A stretch of 64,000 bases of DNA from the NCBI RefSeq assembly GCF_958405655.1, contig NZ_CATYWO010000010.1, forward strand, positions 1 to 64,000, in the 5' to 3' direction. This DNA is from Ralstonia condita. GTDB lineage: Bacteria; Pseudomonadota; Gammaproteobacteria; Burkholderiales; Burkholderiaceae. Position 1 is the first letter of the stretch. Every line of letters begins with the position of its first letter. The position numbers and the translations under genes are program-made. Positions 23,810 to 32,278 of this stretch are shown here, piece after piece. The notes beneath the pieces were generated by a model. The model had not been told where the DNA came from. It searched no databases and saw only the letters and a list, made by a program, of their open reading frames with translations.

Positions 23810-25018
23810 ATGGAATTCCTGCAATCCCTGCTGGCCCCGCGCCTGCAAAATGTTGAAACCTCCGCCATCCGCGAACTGTTCAAGGTGCTCGGCAAGCCGG
23901 GCCTGATTTCGTTCGCCGGTGGCTTTCCGGATGCCGCGCTGTTCGACGTCGAAGGCCTCAAAGCCGCCGCCGACAGCGCCCTGAGCACGGACGCCGCACG
24001 CGCCCTGCAGTATGGCGCCACCGAAGGCTTCGAGCCGCTGCGCGAGGCGATCGTCGACGTGATGAAGGCGCGTGCCGCCACCGTGGCCAACACGGACATC
24101 CTCGTCACCACCGGCTCGCAACAGGGCCTGGACCTGCTCGGCAAGGTGCTGATCGGCGAGGGGGACACGGTGCTCACCGAGGCCCCCACGTTCCTCGCCG
24201 CCATCCAGGCATTCAAGCTGTACGGTGCCAAGGTGGCCGGCGTGCCAACCGATGAAGACGGCCTTGACCTCGACGCGCTGGAAAAGACGCTCGCCACCGC
24301 CCGGCCGAAGTTCCTGTACGTGATCCCGAACTTCGGTAACCCGAGCGGCGCGCTGATGAGCCTCGAGCGCCGCCAGCGCCTGCTGCAGCTTGCCGTGCGC
24401 CACGACCTGCTGATCGTCGAAGACGACCCGTACGGCGAGCTCTATTTCGATGCGCCGCCGCCCCCGTCGCTGTACGCGCTGTCGCAAAAGACCGATGGCG
24501 CACAGGGCCGCGTGGTCTACCTCGGCAGCCTGTCGAAGGTCATGGCGCCGGGCCTGCGCGTGGGCTGGATGATCGCCTCGCAGCCAGTGCTGGGCAACGC
24601 GGTGATGGTCAAGCAGTTTGCCGACGCGCACACCTCCACGTTTGCACAGGCGACGGCCGCAGCCTATCTGCGCAGCAATCGCCTGGACACCGTGCTGCCG
24701 CGCACGCGTGCCGCCTACGCCGAACGCGCGCACGCCATGGCCAACGGCCTGCGCGCGCTGCTGCCCGAAGCCGAGCTGACGTTCAACCGTCCGCGTGGCG
24801 GCATGTTCCTGTGGGGCAGCCTGCCGGGCCGCAATGCCGGCGACGTGGCCAAGGTCGCCATCGAACGCGGCGTAGCGTTTGTGCCGGGCGCGGCGTTCTA
24901 CCCGGTCGACCCGGATCGCTCGACGCTGCGACTGTCGTACGCCACCTCGTCGCTGGCGCAGGTCGAAGAGGGCGTGCGCAAGCTCGCGGGCGCCATCGGC
25001 GAGTTCAAGCAAGGCTGA
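23810..25018 (+). CDS. PLP-dependent aminotransferase, class I/II (LysN-like)
   Basis: This 402-residue fold-type I aminotransferase resembles 2-aminoadipate and related multi-substrate transaminases. It has ISFAGGFPDAALFD near the N-terminus, TTGSQQGLDLLGKV for cofactor phosphate binding, IPNFGNPSG, VEDDPYGELYF (Asp and Tyr contacting PLP) and the Schiff-base lysine in YLGSLSKVMAPGLRVGWM. The C-terminal part has RGGMFLWG. It probably moves amino groups between aromatic or aliphatic amino acids and 2-oxoglutarate; the exact substrate is not readable. It is convergent with the MFS gene. Confidence 0.9.
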   Translation: MEFLQSLLAPRLQNVETSAIRELFKVLGKPGLISFAGGFPDAALFDVEGLKAAADSALSTDAARALQYGATEGFEPLREAIVDVMKARAATVANTDILVTTGSQQGLDLLGKVLIGEGDTVLTEAPTFLAAIQAFKLYGAKVAGVPTDEDGLDLDALEKTLATARPKFLYVIPNFGNPSGALMSLERRQRLLQLAVRHDLLIVEDDPYGELYFDAPPPPSLYALSQKTDGAQGRVVYLGSLSKVMAPGLRVGWMIASQPVLGNAVMVKQFADAHTSTFAQATAAAYLRSNRLDTVLPRTRAAYAERAHAMANGLRALLPEAELTFNRPRGGMFLWGSLPGRNAGDVAKVAIERGVAFVPGAAFYPVDPDRSTLRLSYATSSLAQVEEGVRKLAGAIGEFKQG

Positions 25019-25075
25019 TTGCACCGGCGTAGGCGACGGTGGCATAGGCACACGCCGGTCCGCACATGACCGCTC

Positions 25076-25297
25076 GAGGTCGAAAATGTCGGGCTCAGCG
25101 GGTTGAACGCGAGGCGCCGAAGGCCGACCACCGCGCCTTTGAGATCCGAGCCTCGAGCGCGAAGCGCGGGGCGTGAGCGTTTGAGGTCGAACATGTCGAG
25201 CCCAACGTGTGGCGCACGAGGGGCTGAGGGTCGACCGCCGAGATCCCAGCCCGGAAGGTGAGGGTTTGACGTCTGAGCGCCGGGTTCGGAACCCGGC
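25076..25297. repeat. Two 107-bp imperfect direct repeats and a perfect palindrome
   Basis: GAGGTCGAAAATGTCGGGCTC at 25076 recurs as GAGGTCGAACATGTCGAGCC at 25183. A following block (GGCCGACCACCG, then GAGATCCGAGCC) also recurs as GGTCGACCGCCGAGATCCCA. The 19-bp palindrome GCCGGGTTCGGAACCCGGC lies at 25279. The region separates two convergent genes, so the palindrome may terminate transcription from both sides. No gene is seen in this 303-bp gap. Confidence 0.5.
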
Positions 25298-25321
25298 GCG
25301 TCGCGTTTCGCGCTCCGGCGT

Positions 25322-26518
25322 TCAATGGGCGACCGACGTGGCTGCCGGTTCATCGGCGGGCGCCGGCTCATGCTGCCCACCCGTCCGCCACATCACCACC
25401 GCCACCCCATGACACGCGGCGGCCGCCCACCCCAGCATGTCCGGTCCGCCGTGGGCCAACGCCAGCGCCCCCACCGACGACCCCAGCGCGATCCCCCCAT
25501 ACACCGCTGACGCATGCAGCGACAGCGTGATCGGCGACACATCGGGCGCGAGGCGGATCAGGCGCGTCGCCTGCGCCGGGCCAAAGCCCCAGCCGGCCAT
25601 GCCCCACAGCACGACCGCGCCGATGGCGACTGCGCCGGCCACCGTGCCGTGCAGCACCTGCGCCGACAGCGAGAGCACCGAGAACGCCAGCACGATGCCC
25701 GCGCTGCTGACCGCCAGCACGCGCGCCACGCCTGCGCGGTCGGTCATGTGGCCGCCCAGGCCCGTGCCGAGCGCCGCAAAGCTGCCGACCAGGAACAGCA
25801 CGATGCCCACGTGCTGCGGCGCGAAGCCCAGTCCCTGCACAAAGAACGGTGCGACGTAGGTGTAGAACGTAAAGCCGCCCGCCGCCCACAGCGTGGACAC
25901 CGCCAGCGCGCCCAGCATGCCGGGGCGGCGTGCCACGGAGAGGCGCTGCGCCAGCGTGGTCACGCTGTGCGGCAGCGCGCGCGGCAGGCCAAAGGCCAGG
26001 CCCGCCGTGGCCAGTGCCGACAGCACACCGCATGCGACGAACGTCGAGCGCCAGTCGCCCTGTGCCGCAATCCATGCGCCCAGCGGCACGCCGAGCGCCA
26101 CCGCCACCGTGCCGCCGCCCGTGATGATGGCCAGCGCCGAGCCGCTGCGCGAAGCCGGCACCAGCGAGGTGGCCACCGCATTGGCCGTCGGCAGAAACAC
26201 GCCGGCCGCCAGCGCCAACAGCACGCGCGCCGCCATCAGCTGCCCGAAGCCGTGCGCGGTGGCCGCCAGCAGGTTGCCTGCCGCAAAGATGGCCAGCGCG
26301 CCGATCAGCACGCGTCGGCGGTCGACATTGCCGAGCAGCGTCGCCATCACCGGCGAGCCCACGGCATACGTGACGGCAAACACGGTGACGAGCTGCCCGG
26401 CCGCTGGCACGCTCACGCCCAGGTCTGCGGCCAGCACCGGCAGCAGGCCGGCGATCATGAAACCTTCAGTGCCGATGGCGAACGCGCCCAGGCACAACCA
26501 CCATAGCGATGCCGGCAT
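25322..26518 (-). CDS. MFS transporter, AraJ/sugar-drug efflux type
   Basis: This 398-residue, twelve-helix major facilitator resembles the arabinose-efflux/AraJ group (DHA1-like). The first helix reads LWWLCLGAFAIGTEGFMIAGLLP, a pattern of this group, followed by LGNVDRRRVLIGAL in the loop between helices 2 and 3. A low-complexity polar tail (EPAPADEPAATSVAH) ends the protein. The substrate is unknown, possibly small organic compounds or drugs. It lies 61 bp downstream of the GST gene on the same strand, so both may be co-transcribed. Confidence 0.88.
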   Translation of the reverse strand: MPASLWWLCLGAFAIGTEGFMIAGLLPVLAADLGVSVPAAGQLVTVFAVTYAVGSPVMATLLGNVDRRRVLIGALAIFAAGNLLAATAHGFGQLMAARVLLALAAGVFLPTANAVATSLVPASRSGSALAIITGGGTVAVALGVPLGAWIAAQGDWRSTFVACGVLSALATAGLAFGLPRALPHSVTTLAQRLSVARRPGMLGALAVSTLWAAGGFTFYTYVAPFFVQGLGFAPQHVGIVLFLVGSFAALGTGLGGHMTDRAGVARVLAVSSAGIVLAFSVLSLSAQVLHGTVAGAVAIGAVVLWGMAGWGFGPAQATRLIRLAPDVSPITLSLHASAVYGGIALGSSVGALALAHGGPDMLGWAAAACHGVAVVMWRTGGQHEPAPADEPAATSVAH

Positions 26519-26579
26519 GGTCGGCTCCTGTCAGAGAACAAACGTGGAAGGGAGGCGGAGCGCGCAGGCTCCGCAGGGT

Positions 26580-27287
26580 TCAGCGCGCGGTGGAGGTGGC
26601 CGTCTGGCCGAACAGCACGCTGCGCGCGTCGTCGGAGATGTCTTCGCGGCGGCGCGAGTACGCGCGCTCCACCCCGGCATAGGCGCGCTGCGTGGCCGGC
26701 CGCGCGCCAACCGCTTCGAACCAGCGCTGCAGGTGCGGGAAGTCGTTCAGGTCCTGACCATGCCCGGCGTGCGGGACGATCCACGGATAGGCCGCGATGT
26801 CGGCGATCGTGTAGTCGTTGCCGGCAATGTAGGGGCGATCGGCCAGGCGGCGGTTGAGCACGCCGTACAGGCGGTTGGTCTCTTTGGTGTAGCGCTCGAT
26901 GGCGTAGGGCATGCGCTCGGGCGCATAGACGTTGAAGTGGCCGATCTGCCCGGCCATCGGGCCCAGGCCGCCCACCTGCCAGAACAGCCACTTGAGCACT
27001 TCCATGCGGCCTTGCAGGTCGGCGGGCATCAACTGGCCGGTCTTCTCGGCCAGGTAGAGCAGCATGGCGCCCGATTCGAACAGCACCACCGGCTCGGTCC
27101 CCTCGGCCGGGTCGTGGTCGACCATGGCCGGGATCTTGTTGTTGGGCGAGATAGCCAGGAACTCGGGCTTGAACTGATCACCCCGGCTGATATCGACGGG
27201 GATGACGCGATGCGGCAAGCCGGTTTCGGCAAAGAACAGCGCCATCTTCAGGCCGTTGGGCGTGGCGCAGTAGTAGAGGTCGATCAT
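26580..27287 (-). CDS. Glutathione S-transferase, YfcG/Ure2-like
   Basis: This 235-residue protein has an N-terminal thioredoxin-like domain (1-85) with IDLYYCATPNGLKMALFFAE and the cis-proline region NNKIPAMVDHD, then an ESGAMLLYLAEKTG glutathione-binding helix. The all-helical domain follows with YIAGNDYTIADIAAYPW, the conserved N-capping box. The ending with PATQRAYAGVERAYSRRRED fits the YfcG/nu-class group, which can act as disulfide reductases. The ATG at 27287 has GAGGG before it. An in-frame ATG at 27311 lacks a ribosome site. Confidence 0.9.
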   Translation of the reverse strand: MIDLYYCATPNGLKMALFFAETGLPHRVIPVDISRGDQFKPEFLAISPNNKIPAMVDHDPAEGTEPVVLFESGAMLLYLAEKTGQLMPADLQGRMEVLKWLFWQVGGLGPMAGQIGHFNVYAPERMPYAIERYTKETNRLYGVLNRRLADRPYIAGNDYTIADIAAYPWIVPHAGHGQDLNDFPHLQRWFEAVGARPATQRAYAGVERAYSRRREDISDDARSVLFGQTATSTAR

Positions 27288-27381
27288 GGCGGGGCCCTCG
27301 TGTTCTGTCATGTTGGTTGACAGAGTAGGCGCGCGAGTGGCCTTTTGTAATGTCCAGAAACTGGAATTTTCAGGTGACCAC

Positions 27382-28584
27382 TTAGGGGTTGCGTGCCGCT
27401 TCGGGGTCCGCCGTTTCGCAGGAGCGTGCGTACCATTCCCACGCCGCCGTGCCACACAGCACGCCCGTCGCCAGCGCGGAGACTGCGAGCGCGGGCAGTT
27501 CGCCTGCGGGCAGCCAGGCGCCGCCCAGCACCACCAGGCCAACCACATGCGCCGGACGCAGCCGCCCGAAGATCGCCCACTTGAACAGCAGGTTGCCCAG
27601 CAGATACAGCGCCGCGCTGCCCAGCACCGCCAGCGTCGTTCCTTCATGGGCGTGGCCCACCGGATGCGCCAGCACGAACTCGTCGGCCACGGCCCCGACG
27701 ATGATGCCGGCCACCAGCACCACGTGGATGTAGGTGTAGGCCAGCCGTGCGAGCCGGCCCGGATCCGCCGAATGCGACATGGTGTGCGCGCCGCGCTCGG
27801 CAATCGTGTCGAAGTACAGCCACCACATCGCCAGGCTGCCGATGAACGACATCGCCATCGCTGCGATGTTTTCGGCAGTCCAGTCGAGCCCGGCAAACGT
27901 GGAGCCCGTGACCAGCACCGATTCGCCCAGCGCGATGATGATGAACAGTGAGCAGCGCTCGGCCATGTGGCCGCCTTCCACGTTCCAGTCGTTGGTGGTG
28001 GAGCGGCCCAGGCCCGGCGTATAGAAGCCCATCGAGGGGCCGAGCCATTCGATGGTCAACGCGATGATCCAGCTGGCCCAGCGTACGGAACCGTCCGACA
28101 GGCCGCCCGCCAGCCACAGCACGGCAGAGATGCCGAGCCACGTGGCGATGCGCTGGAAGTTGCGCCGCATGGGCAATGACTCGCCGCGCACGGCCCAGAG
28201 GAAGAACACCGTGCGCCCGAACTGCATGAACACATAGGCCAGCGCAAACGCCAGCCCGCGCGAGCCGAACGCCTGCGGCAGCGATGCCGAGAGCAGCAGC
28301 CCGCCCGTCATCAGCACGAGCATCAGCATGCGGATGGCGAGCTTGTCCGGATCGAGCCAGTTCGTCACCCATGAGGTGAAGATCCACACCCACCACACCG
28401 CCAGCATCAGCAGCAGTGCCTGCGCGCCGCCTTGCAGCGTGAAGTTGCCGATCAGCAGGTGCGAGAGCTGCGTCACCGCAAACACGAACACAAGATCGAA
28501 GAACAGCTCGATGTTGGTGACGCGGTGGTGGCCATGGGCCCCGTCGGATGTGATTGGCGAGGGGCGGAGGTAACTGCGGGGCAT
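27382..28584 (-). CDS. Low-temperature-requirement protein A (LtrA) family
   Basis: This 400-residue protein has about ten hydrophobic segments and the LtrA start pattern HHRVTNIELFFDLVFVFAVTQLSHLL (residues about 19-44), followed by WWVWIFTSWVTNWLDPD and AERCSLFIIIALGESVL. LtrA proteins are polytopic membrane proteins first linked to low-temperature growth in Listeria; their function is unknown. It ends at 27382, upstream of the GST gene, and precedes no clear operon partner. The LysE-like gene starts its 3' end 30 bp upstream on the same strand. Confidence 0.9.
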   Translation of the reverse strand: MPRSYLRPSPITSDGAHGHHRVTNIELFFDLVFVFAVTQLSHLLIGNFTLQGGAQALLLMLAVWWVWIFTSWVTNWLDPDKLAIRMLMLVLMTGGLLLSASLPQAFGSRGLAFALAYVFMQFGRTVFFLWAVRGESLPMRRNFQRIATWLGISAVLWLAGGLSDGSVRWASWIIALTIEWLGPSMGFYTPGLGRSTTNDWNVEGGHMAERCSLFIIIALGESVLVTGSTFAGLDWTAENIAAMAMSFIGSLAMWWLYFDTIAERGAHTMSHSADPGRLARLAYTYIHVVLVAGIIVGAVADEFVLAHPVGHAHEGTTLAVLGSAALYLLGNLLFKWAIFGRLRPAHVVGLVVLGGAWLPAGELPALAVSALATGVLCGTAAWEWYARSCETADPEAARNP

Positions 28585-28614
28585 CGGGTGTCCTGGGTGC
28601 GGCCTGTGGAGCGA

Positions 28615-29250
28615 TCAGGCCGACTGCATGCCGAGCGTGAGCGTGCCAGCGCCCACCATCACTGCCCCGCCCGTGTAGCCGAAGCGGCGCTGCGCGGCCA
28701 CGCTGGTCAGGCGCTTGGCGAGCAGCTTGGCGGCCAGCGCGTACATCGATGCATTGGCCGCGGCCAGGATGACGAAAGTCGGCAGCAGGATCACGCTCTG
28801 CGAGAGGAAAGTCTGCTCGGCCGACATGAACTGCGGCACGAAGGCGACGAAGAAGACGATGCTCTTGGGGTTCAGCGCGGTGACCGTCCACGCGGACAAG
28901 AAGCGGCGGCCAGCGGACTTCTGCTGAACAGGGATGGTCGCCTCGGGTGCGTCGTCGCGAAGGCGGCGCGCGCTGAGGATGGACTTGATGCCCAGATAGA
29001 CGAGGTACGAACCGCCGATGAGCTTGAGCGCCGTGAAGGCTGCGGCCGATGCGGCCAGCAGTGCGCCCGCACCGGCAAGGGAAACCGCCATGGCCGTTGT
29101 GTCGCCAGCGGCCACGCCGGCCACGGTGCTCCACGCCGAACGGCCGCGGTTGGCCAGGGAATCACCAATCACCAACAGGATCGTCGGGCCGGGGATGAGC
29201 AGGATGATGATGCTGGCGCCGATGAAGGCCAGCCAGGTTTGGAGGGTCAT
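28615..29250 (-). CDS. LysE/RhtB-family amino-acid exporter
   Basis: This 211-residue, six-helix membrane protein begins LQTWLAFIGASIIILLIPGPTILLVIGDSLANR, a typical LysE start with the conserved PGP. It also has the FLSAWTVTALNPKSIVFFVAFVPQF block near 115-140. LysE/RhtB proteins export amino acids such as lysine, homoserine or threonine. The start at 29250 has only a weak site. A palindromic element (29350-29858) lies 100 bp upstream. It precedes the LtrA gene by 30 bp. Confidence 0.88.
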   Translation of the reverse strand: MTLQTWLAFIGASIIILLIPGPTILLVIGDSLANRGRSAWSTVAGVAAGDTTAMAVSLAGAGALLAASAAAFTALKLIGGSYLVYLGIKSILSARRLRDDAPEATIPVQQKSAGRRFLSAWTVTALNPKSIVFFVAFVPQFMSAEQTFLSQSVILLPTFVILAAANASMYALAAKLLAKRLTSVAAQRRFGYTGGAVMVGAGTLTLGMQSA

Positions 29251-29349
29251 GGGGTGGCTCGCTGGGTTGTTGGGGTGAGGGGAGACAGTTATCCATGAAA
29301 AAAATGGGGCGTCAAATGGGGGGTGTTTTTTGTCTTTGGTTTTTGCGTT

Positions 29350-29858
29350 GGTGGTCCACCTCCCTTTCGTTCCCTGCCGGGACCGACTCACTTTTCTTTG
29401 TCTTGCCAAAGAAAAGTAAGCAAAAGAAAGGCGCGCCCGAGATGGCGAAAGACTCCTTGAATTTGCGTAACCGGGCGGAGGTGGGGAAAACTCGCTGCGC
29501 TCAGACAGTTCCCCACCTTTTTTCCGCCCGCTTACGAAAATTCAAGGCGCCATCAAGGGCCTAACGTCAAAAGAAAAAGGCCAACCCGTCGTGAGGTTGG
29601 CCTTGTCGTTTGCGCTGGCGCTGCGTTGGTTTGGTCTTTGACTTTCCTGCCCTAGATGGCGCCTTGAATTTCTGTTGCAGGGAGGAAAAAGAGGGGAGGC
29701 TGTCTGAGCGCAGCGAGTTTGCCTCCCCTCCCTCCCTGTGACATAAATTCAAGGGGAAGTCGCCATCTCGGGCGCGCATTTCTTTGCTTACTTTCTTTGG
29801 GCAAGACCAAAGAAAGTGAGTCAGCCCCGGCAGGGGATGAAACAAGGGATGCACCACC
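29350..29858 (-). repeat. Nested palindrome family, copy 1 (about 510 bp)
   Basis: Two inverted halves face each other around a short spacer. Each half runs from outside in: CCCTGCCGGG-type end, a CTTTTCTTTG/CAAAGAAAAG hairpin, GGCGCGCCCGAGATGGCG, CCTTGAATTT, then a variable stem closed by the loop CTCGCTGCGCTCAGACAG, then back through AAATTCAAGGCGCCATC. Stems here are GGTGGGGAA/TTCCCCACC (left) and CAGGGAGG..GAGGGGAGGC/GCCTCCCC..CCTCCCTG (right). It starts 26 bp after the EamA stop and fills the gap to lysE, together with the terminator at 29570. The remaining bases of the 633-bp gap (29251-29349) show nothing. Confidence 0.85.
29570..29604 (-). terminator. Terminator hairpin in the spacer of copy 1
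   Basis: On the minus strand AAGGCCAACC and GGTTGGCCTT form a perfect 10-bp stem with an 8-base loop, followed by TTTTCTTTT-like sequence. It is the centre of the palindromic element and would end transcription from the EamA gene. Confidence 0.75.
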
Positions 29859-29883
29859 AAGGCAAAAAACAACCAAAAAAAAC

Positions 29884-30864
29884 CTACCCATGCCTCCGCG
29901 CCGCCAACCCCACCCCACTCACCAACAAAACCGCCGCCGCCACCTCCAACCCATGCGGCAACCGAGCCTCATAAACAAATCCATACAACAACGCAAACAC
30001 CGTCTCAAACACAATCAATTGCCCCGACAGTGTCAACGGCAACTTGCGGCTGGCCGCATTCCACAGGCTGTTGCCCAACACAGACGCCCCCAGCGCCACG
30101 CCCATATTCACCAGCCAGAACACCGCCCACGCCGATGCGGGCTGCGCAGACGCCGTTGCCATGCCGGGCAGCAAAAACGCCGGCACGGCCAGTGCCAGTG
30201 ACAGCACCCCGGTCGCGACGCCCGTCAACACCGACCACTCCCGGCTCGTGAACTGCGGCCGCGCGCGCAGGTACCGCGCATTGCACACCGCATACACCGT
30301 CCAGCACGCCAGCGCGCCCGCTGCCATCAACAGCCCGATGAAATAGGTTCTGCCGCCGGCATCCGAATGCACGTCGGGCGCATCCAGGTAAATGCACACA
30401 ACGCCTGCGACGGCCATCAGCAGCGGCAGGGCCAGCTGACGCAACGGCAAGCTGCCGCGTTCGGCAGAGCCCGCGAGCGTGACCGTCACCGGCAACAGCC
30501 CGACGATGAGCGAGACCGGCGCCACGCCCGCGCGCTGCACCCCGCCCGCCACGCACAGGTAGTAAAGGATGTTGCCCGGCAGCGATAACAGCAGCAGCGC
30601 CGCCCAGTCGCGCCGCGTCGTCTTGCGCCACAGCGTGCGCCACACCGGCAGCGCTAGCACCAGCGAGAGCACACCGTACAGCACATACCGCGCGGCCGAC
30701 AGCGCCAGCGGTGAAAACTCCGGCAGCATCTTTGGCGCGACGAAGATGATGCCCCACAGCGCGCCGGCCGCCACGCCGCAGCCCAGACCGGTCAGTTGGT
30801 CGTGCCGTGCGTTGCGCGTTGGGTGGGCAAGCGGGGATGCGGTGGGGGTGTCGCCGAGCGCCAT
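29884..30864 (-). CDS. EamA/DMT-family transporter
   Basis: This 326-residue protein has ten hydrophobic segments in two EamA repeats. The first segment reads GLGCGVAAGALWGIIFVAPK, with the small-residue and GxxW pattern of the family. EamA members export metabolites or drugs; the substrate here is unknown. It lies 107 bp downstream of an AraC-type gene on the same strand, which may control it. It is followed after 26 bp by palindromic copy 1. Confidence 0.9.
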   Translation of the reverse strand: MALGDTPTASPLAHPTRNARHDQLTGLGCGVAAGALWGIIFVAPKMLPEFSPLALSAARYVLYGVLSLVLALPVWRTLWRKTTRRDWAALLLLSLPGNILYYLCVAGGVQRAGVAPVSLIVGLLPVTVTLAGSAERGSLPLRQLALPLLMAVAGVVCIYLDAPDVHSDAGGRTYFIGLLMAAGALACWTVYAVCNARYLRARPQFTSREWSVLTGVATGVLSLALAVPAFLLPGMATASAQPASAWAVFWLVNMGVALGASVLGNSLWNAASRKLPLTLSGQLIVFETVFALLYGFVYEARLPHGLEVAAAVLLVSGVGLAARRHG

Positions 30865-30970
30865 GAAAGTCCGGTCCGAAAGGAGAATCGAATCCGCACT
30901 GTGCGCGCGTGCGGACCGTCGCGTCTTGGCGAAGACGGCCGCGCTTTGGCAAAAACGGAAACGGGCGAGG

Positions 30971-31693
30971 CTAGCGCCGCACAGCCGCGGGCGTGATGCC
31001 GTGCGCGGCCTTGAGGTGGCGCGTGAGGGCGCTTTGGTCGTAGTAGCCGCAGCGTGCCGCCACTTCGGCGATGGGCAAGGCGGAAGTTTCCAGCAGCGTG
31101 AGGGCCTGTCGTAACCGTACCTCGGCCAGCCGCGCGTGCAGGGTGATGCCGTAGGCGCCGCGGAACAGTGTGGCGAGGCGTCGTGCGCTCACGCCCACTT
31201 CCGCGGCGAGGGCCTCAACGGTGAGCGGTTCGGCGTAGCGGTGTTCGATCGCGTGCCAGGCACGCTCGGCGCGGGCGTCGGGGCGCGCGTGAATCCGCGC
31301 ACACTGGTTGGCCGGGTGCGCGGCGAGCGTCGCCAGCGCCAGCGATGACCACGCGCTCGCCAGCGCCGCGTCCACGGCGGACGCGCCTTGCAGCCACGTG
31401 GTCAGTGCACGCAAGCCGGGCGTGAGCGGGAAGAACACGCGGTCGGCCAGACCTTCCAGCGCGGGCGTGTCGGCCGCCTGCACGGGGATGTCGAAGACGA
31501 TGAAGCGGTTGGCGCCGGTGGCTTCGAATGCATGCGTGGCACCTGCGGGGATGAGCGCTGCATGGTGCGTGTCGACGCAGCCGGCACGGCCGTCTACGTC
31601 CATCTCGAGCACGCCGCGCGCGGGCATCACGACCTGCATGAAGTCGTGAGCGTGGGGCGGAGCGGCGCGGCCGTAGGTGCGGAAATCCAGCAT
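30971..31693 (-). CDS. AraC-family transcriptional regulator
   Basis: The 240-residue form starting at 31693 (MLDFRTYGRAAPPHAHDF) is preferred because it begins the cupin domain; an upstream ATG at 31726 falls within a terminator's T-run. The cupin sensor domain (1-90) has HAHDFMQVVMPARG and LIPAGATHAFEA. The AraC HTH pair (about 140-240) has LAAEVGVSARRLATLFRGAY, and VAARCGYYDQSALTRHLKAAHGITPAAVRR at the end. No clear ribosome site. It likely regulates the EamA gene downstream. Confidence 0.88.
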   Translation of the reverse strand: MLDFRTYGRAAPPHAHDFMQVVMPARGVLEMDVDGRAGCVDTHHAALIPAGATHAFEATGANRFIVFDIPVQAADTPALEGLADRVFFPLTPGLRALTTWLQGASAVDAALASAWSSLALATLAAHPANQCARIHARPDARAERAWHAIEHRYAEPLTVEALAAEVGVSARRLATLFRGAYGITLHARLAEVRLRQALTLLETSALPIAEVAARCGYYDQSALTRHLKAAHGITPAAVRR

Positions 31694-31724
31694 GATCGGC
31701 CGAGGATAGCACCGGGCCGCGGGC

Positions 31725-31752
31725 AAAAAAAACCCCGGTGGAAGCCACCGGG
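31725..31752 (-). terminator. Rho-independent terminator
   Basis: On the minus strand CCCGGTGG and CCACCGGGG form a strong stem with a 3-base loop followed by eight T. It ends the DUF427 transcript about 95 bp after its stop codon and lies just upstream of the AraC start. Confidence 0.85.
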
Positions 31753-31846
31753 TGCTGAACTTTCACGGACGAGGATCCGTGAGAAGAGGAACGCGCATAT
31801 CGTGCACCGCCCAGGTGACAGCCGCATGACGGCGCCACATGCGCGC

Positions 31847-32203
31847 TCATTCCTCCGTGATGGTCACCTTGTTCGGATAGAACGCCACATAGCCTCCGAC
31901 CTTGCGCGCGGCGGGTTTGGGCTGCTCATACGTCCAGACCGCGTTGTCTGCGCGCATGTCGCCGGCGACGATGGTGTAGTAGGACGCTTCGCCCTTGTAC
32001 GGACAGTGCGTGTGATGTTGCGTGCGCTCCAGGTGGGTCATCTGCACGTCGTCGCGCGGGATGTACTGCACCGGCGGGTACGATGCCTCGCGCAGCGTGC
32101 GCGCCATGCGCGTATCGGCGATGGTGACGCCGTTGAACGTGACCGTCACGCGGCGCGGGTTCGATTCAACGGTGATGGGGTGATTCGGATCGGTATCGGG
32201 CAT
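31847..32203 (-). CDS. DUF427 domain protein
   Basis: This 118-residue cytoplasmic protein fits DUF427 with VTFNGVTIADTRMARTLRE, YIPRDDVQMTHLERTQHHTHCPYKG (the C-P-Y-K-G signature near 67-71), ASYYTIVAGD and VGGYVAFYPNKVTI. The function is unknown. The start at 32203 has AGGAGT before it. It is followed by a terminator. It lies 75 bp downstream of amtB on the same strand. Confidence 0.88.
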   Translation of the reverse strand: MPDTDPNHPITVESNPRRVTVTFNGVTIADTRMARTLREASYPPVQYIPRDDVQMTHLERTQHHTHCPYKGEASYYTIVAGDMRADNAVWTYEQPKPAARKVGGYVAFYPNKVTITEE

Positions 32204-32278
32204 GCGGCACTCCTTCAGTGGGCGGGGGACACGCCCTTCACTGTAGCAAGTGCCGCATCCTGCGGCGGCCGGCCCGGC

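Noticed and set aside
29350..29858. Insertion sequence as explanation of the palindromes
   Set aside because: No transposase frame, no target duplication seen, and placement after stop codons in fixed orientation is not typical of an IS.
29295..29918. Several frames of 60-100 codons with FPAGTDS/FIPCRG-like text
   Set aside because: These are translations of the palindromic element and recur in each copy; none has a start site or conserved length.
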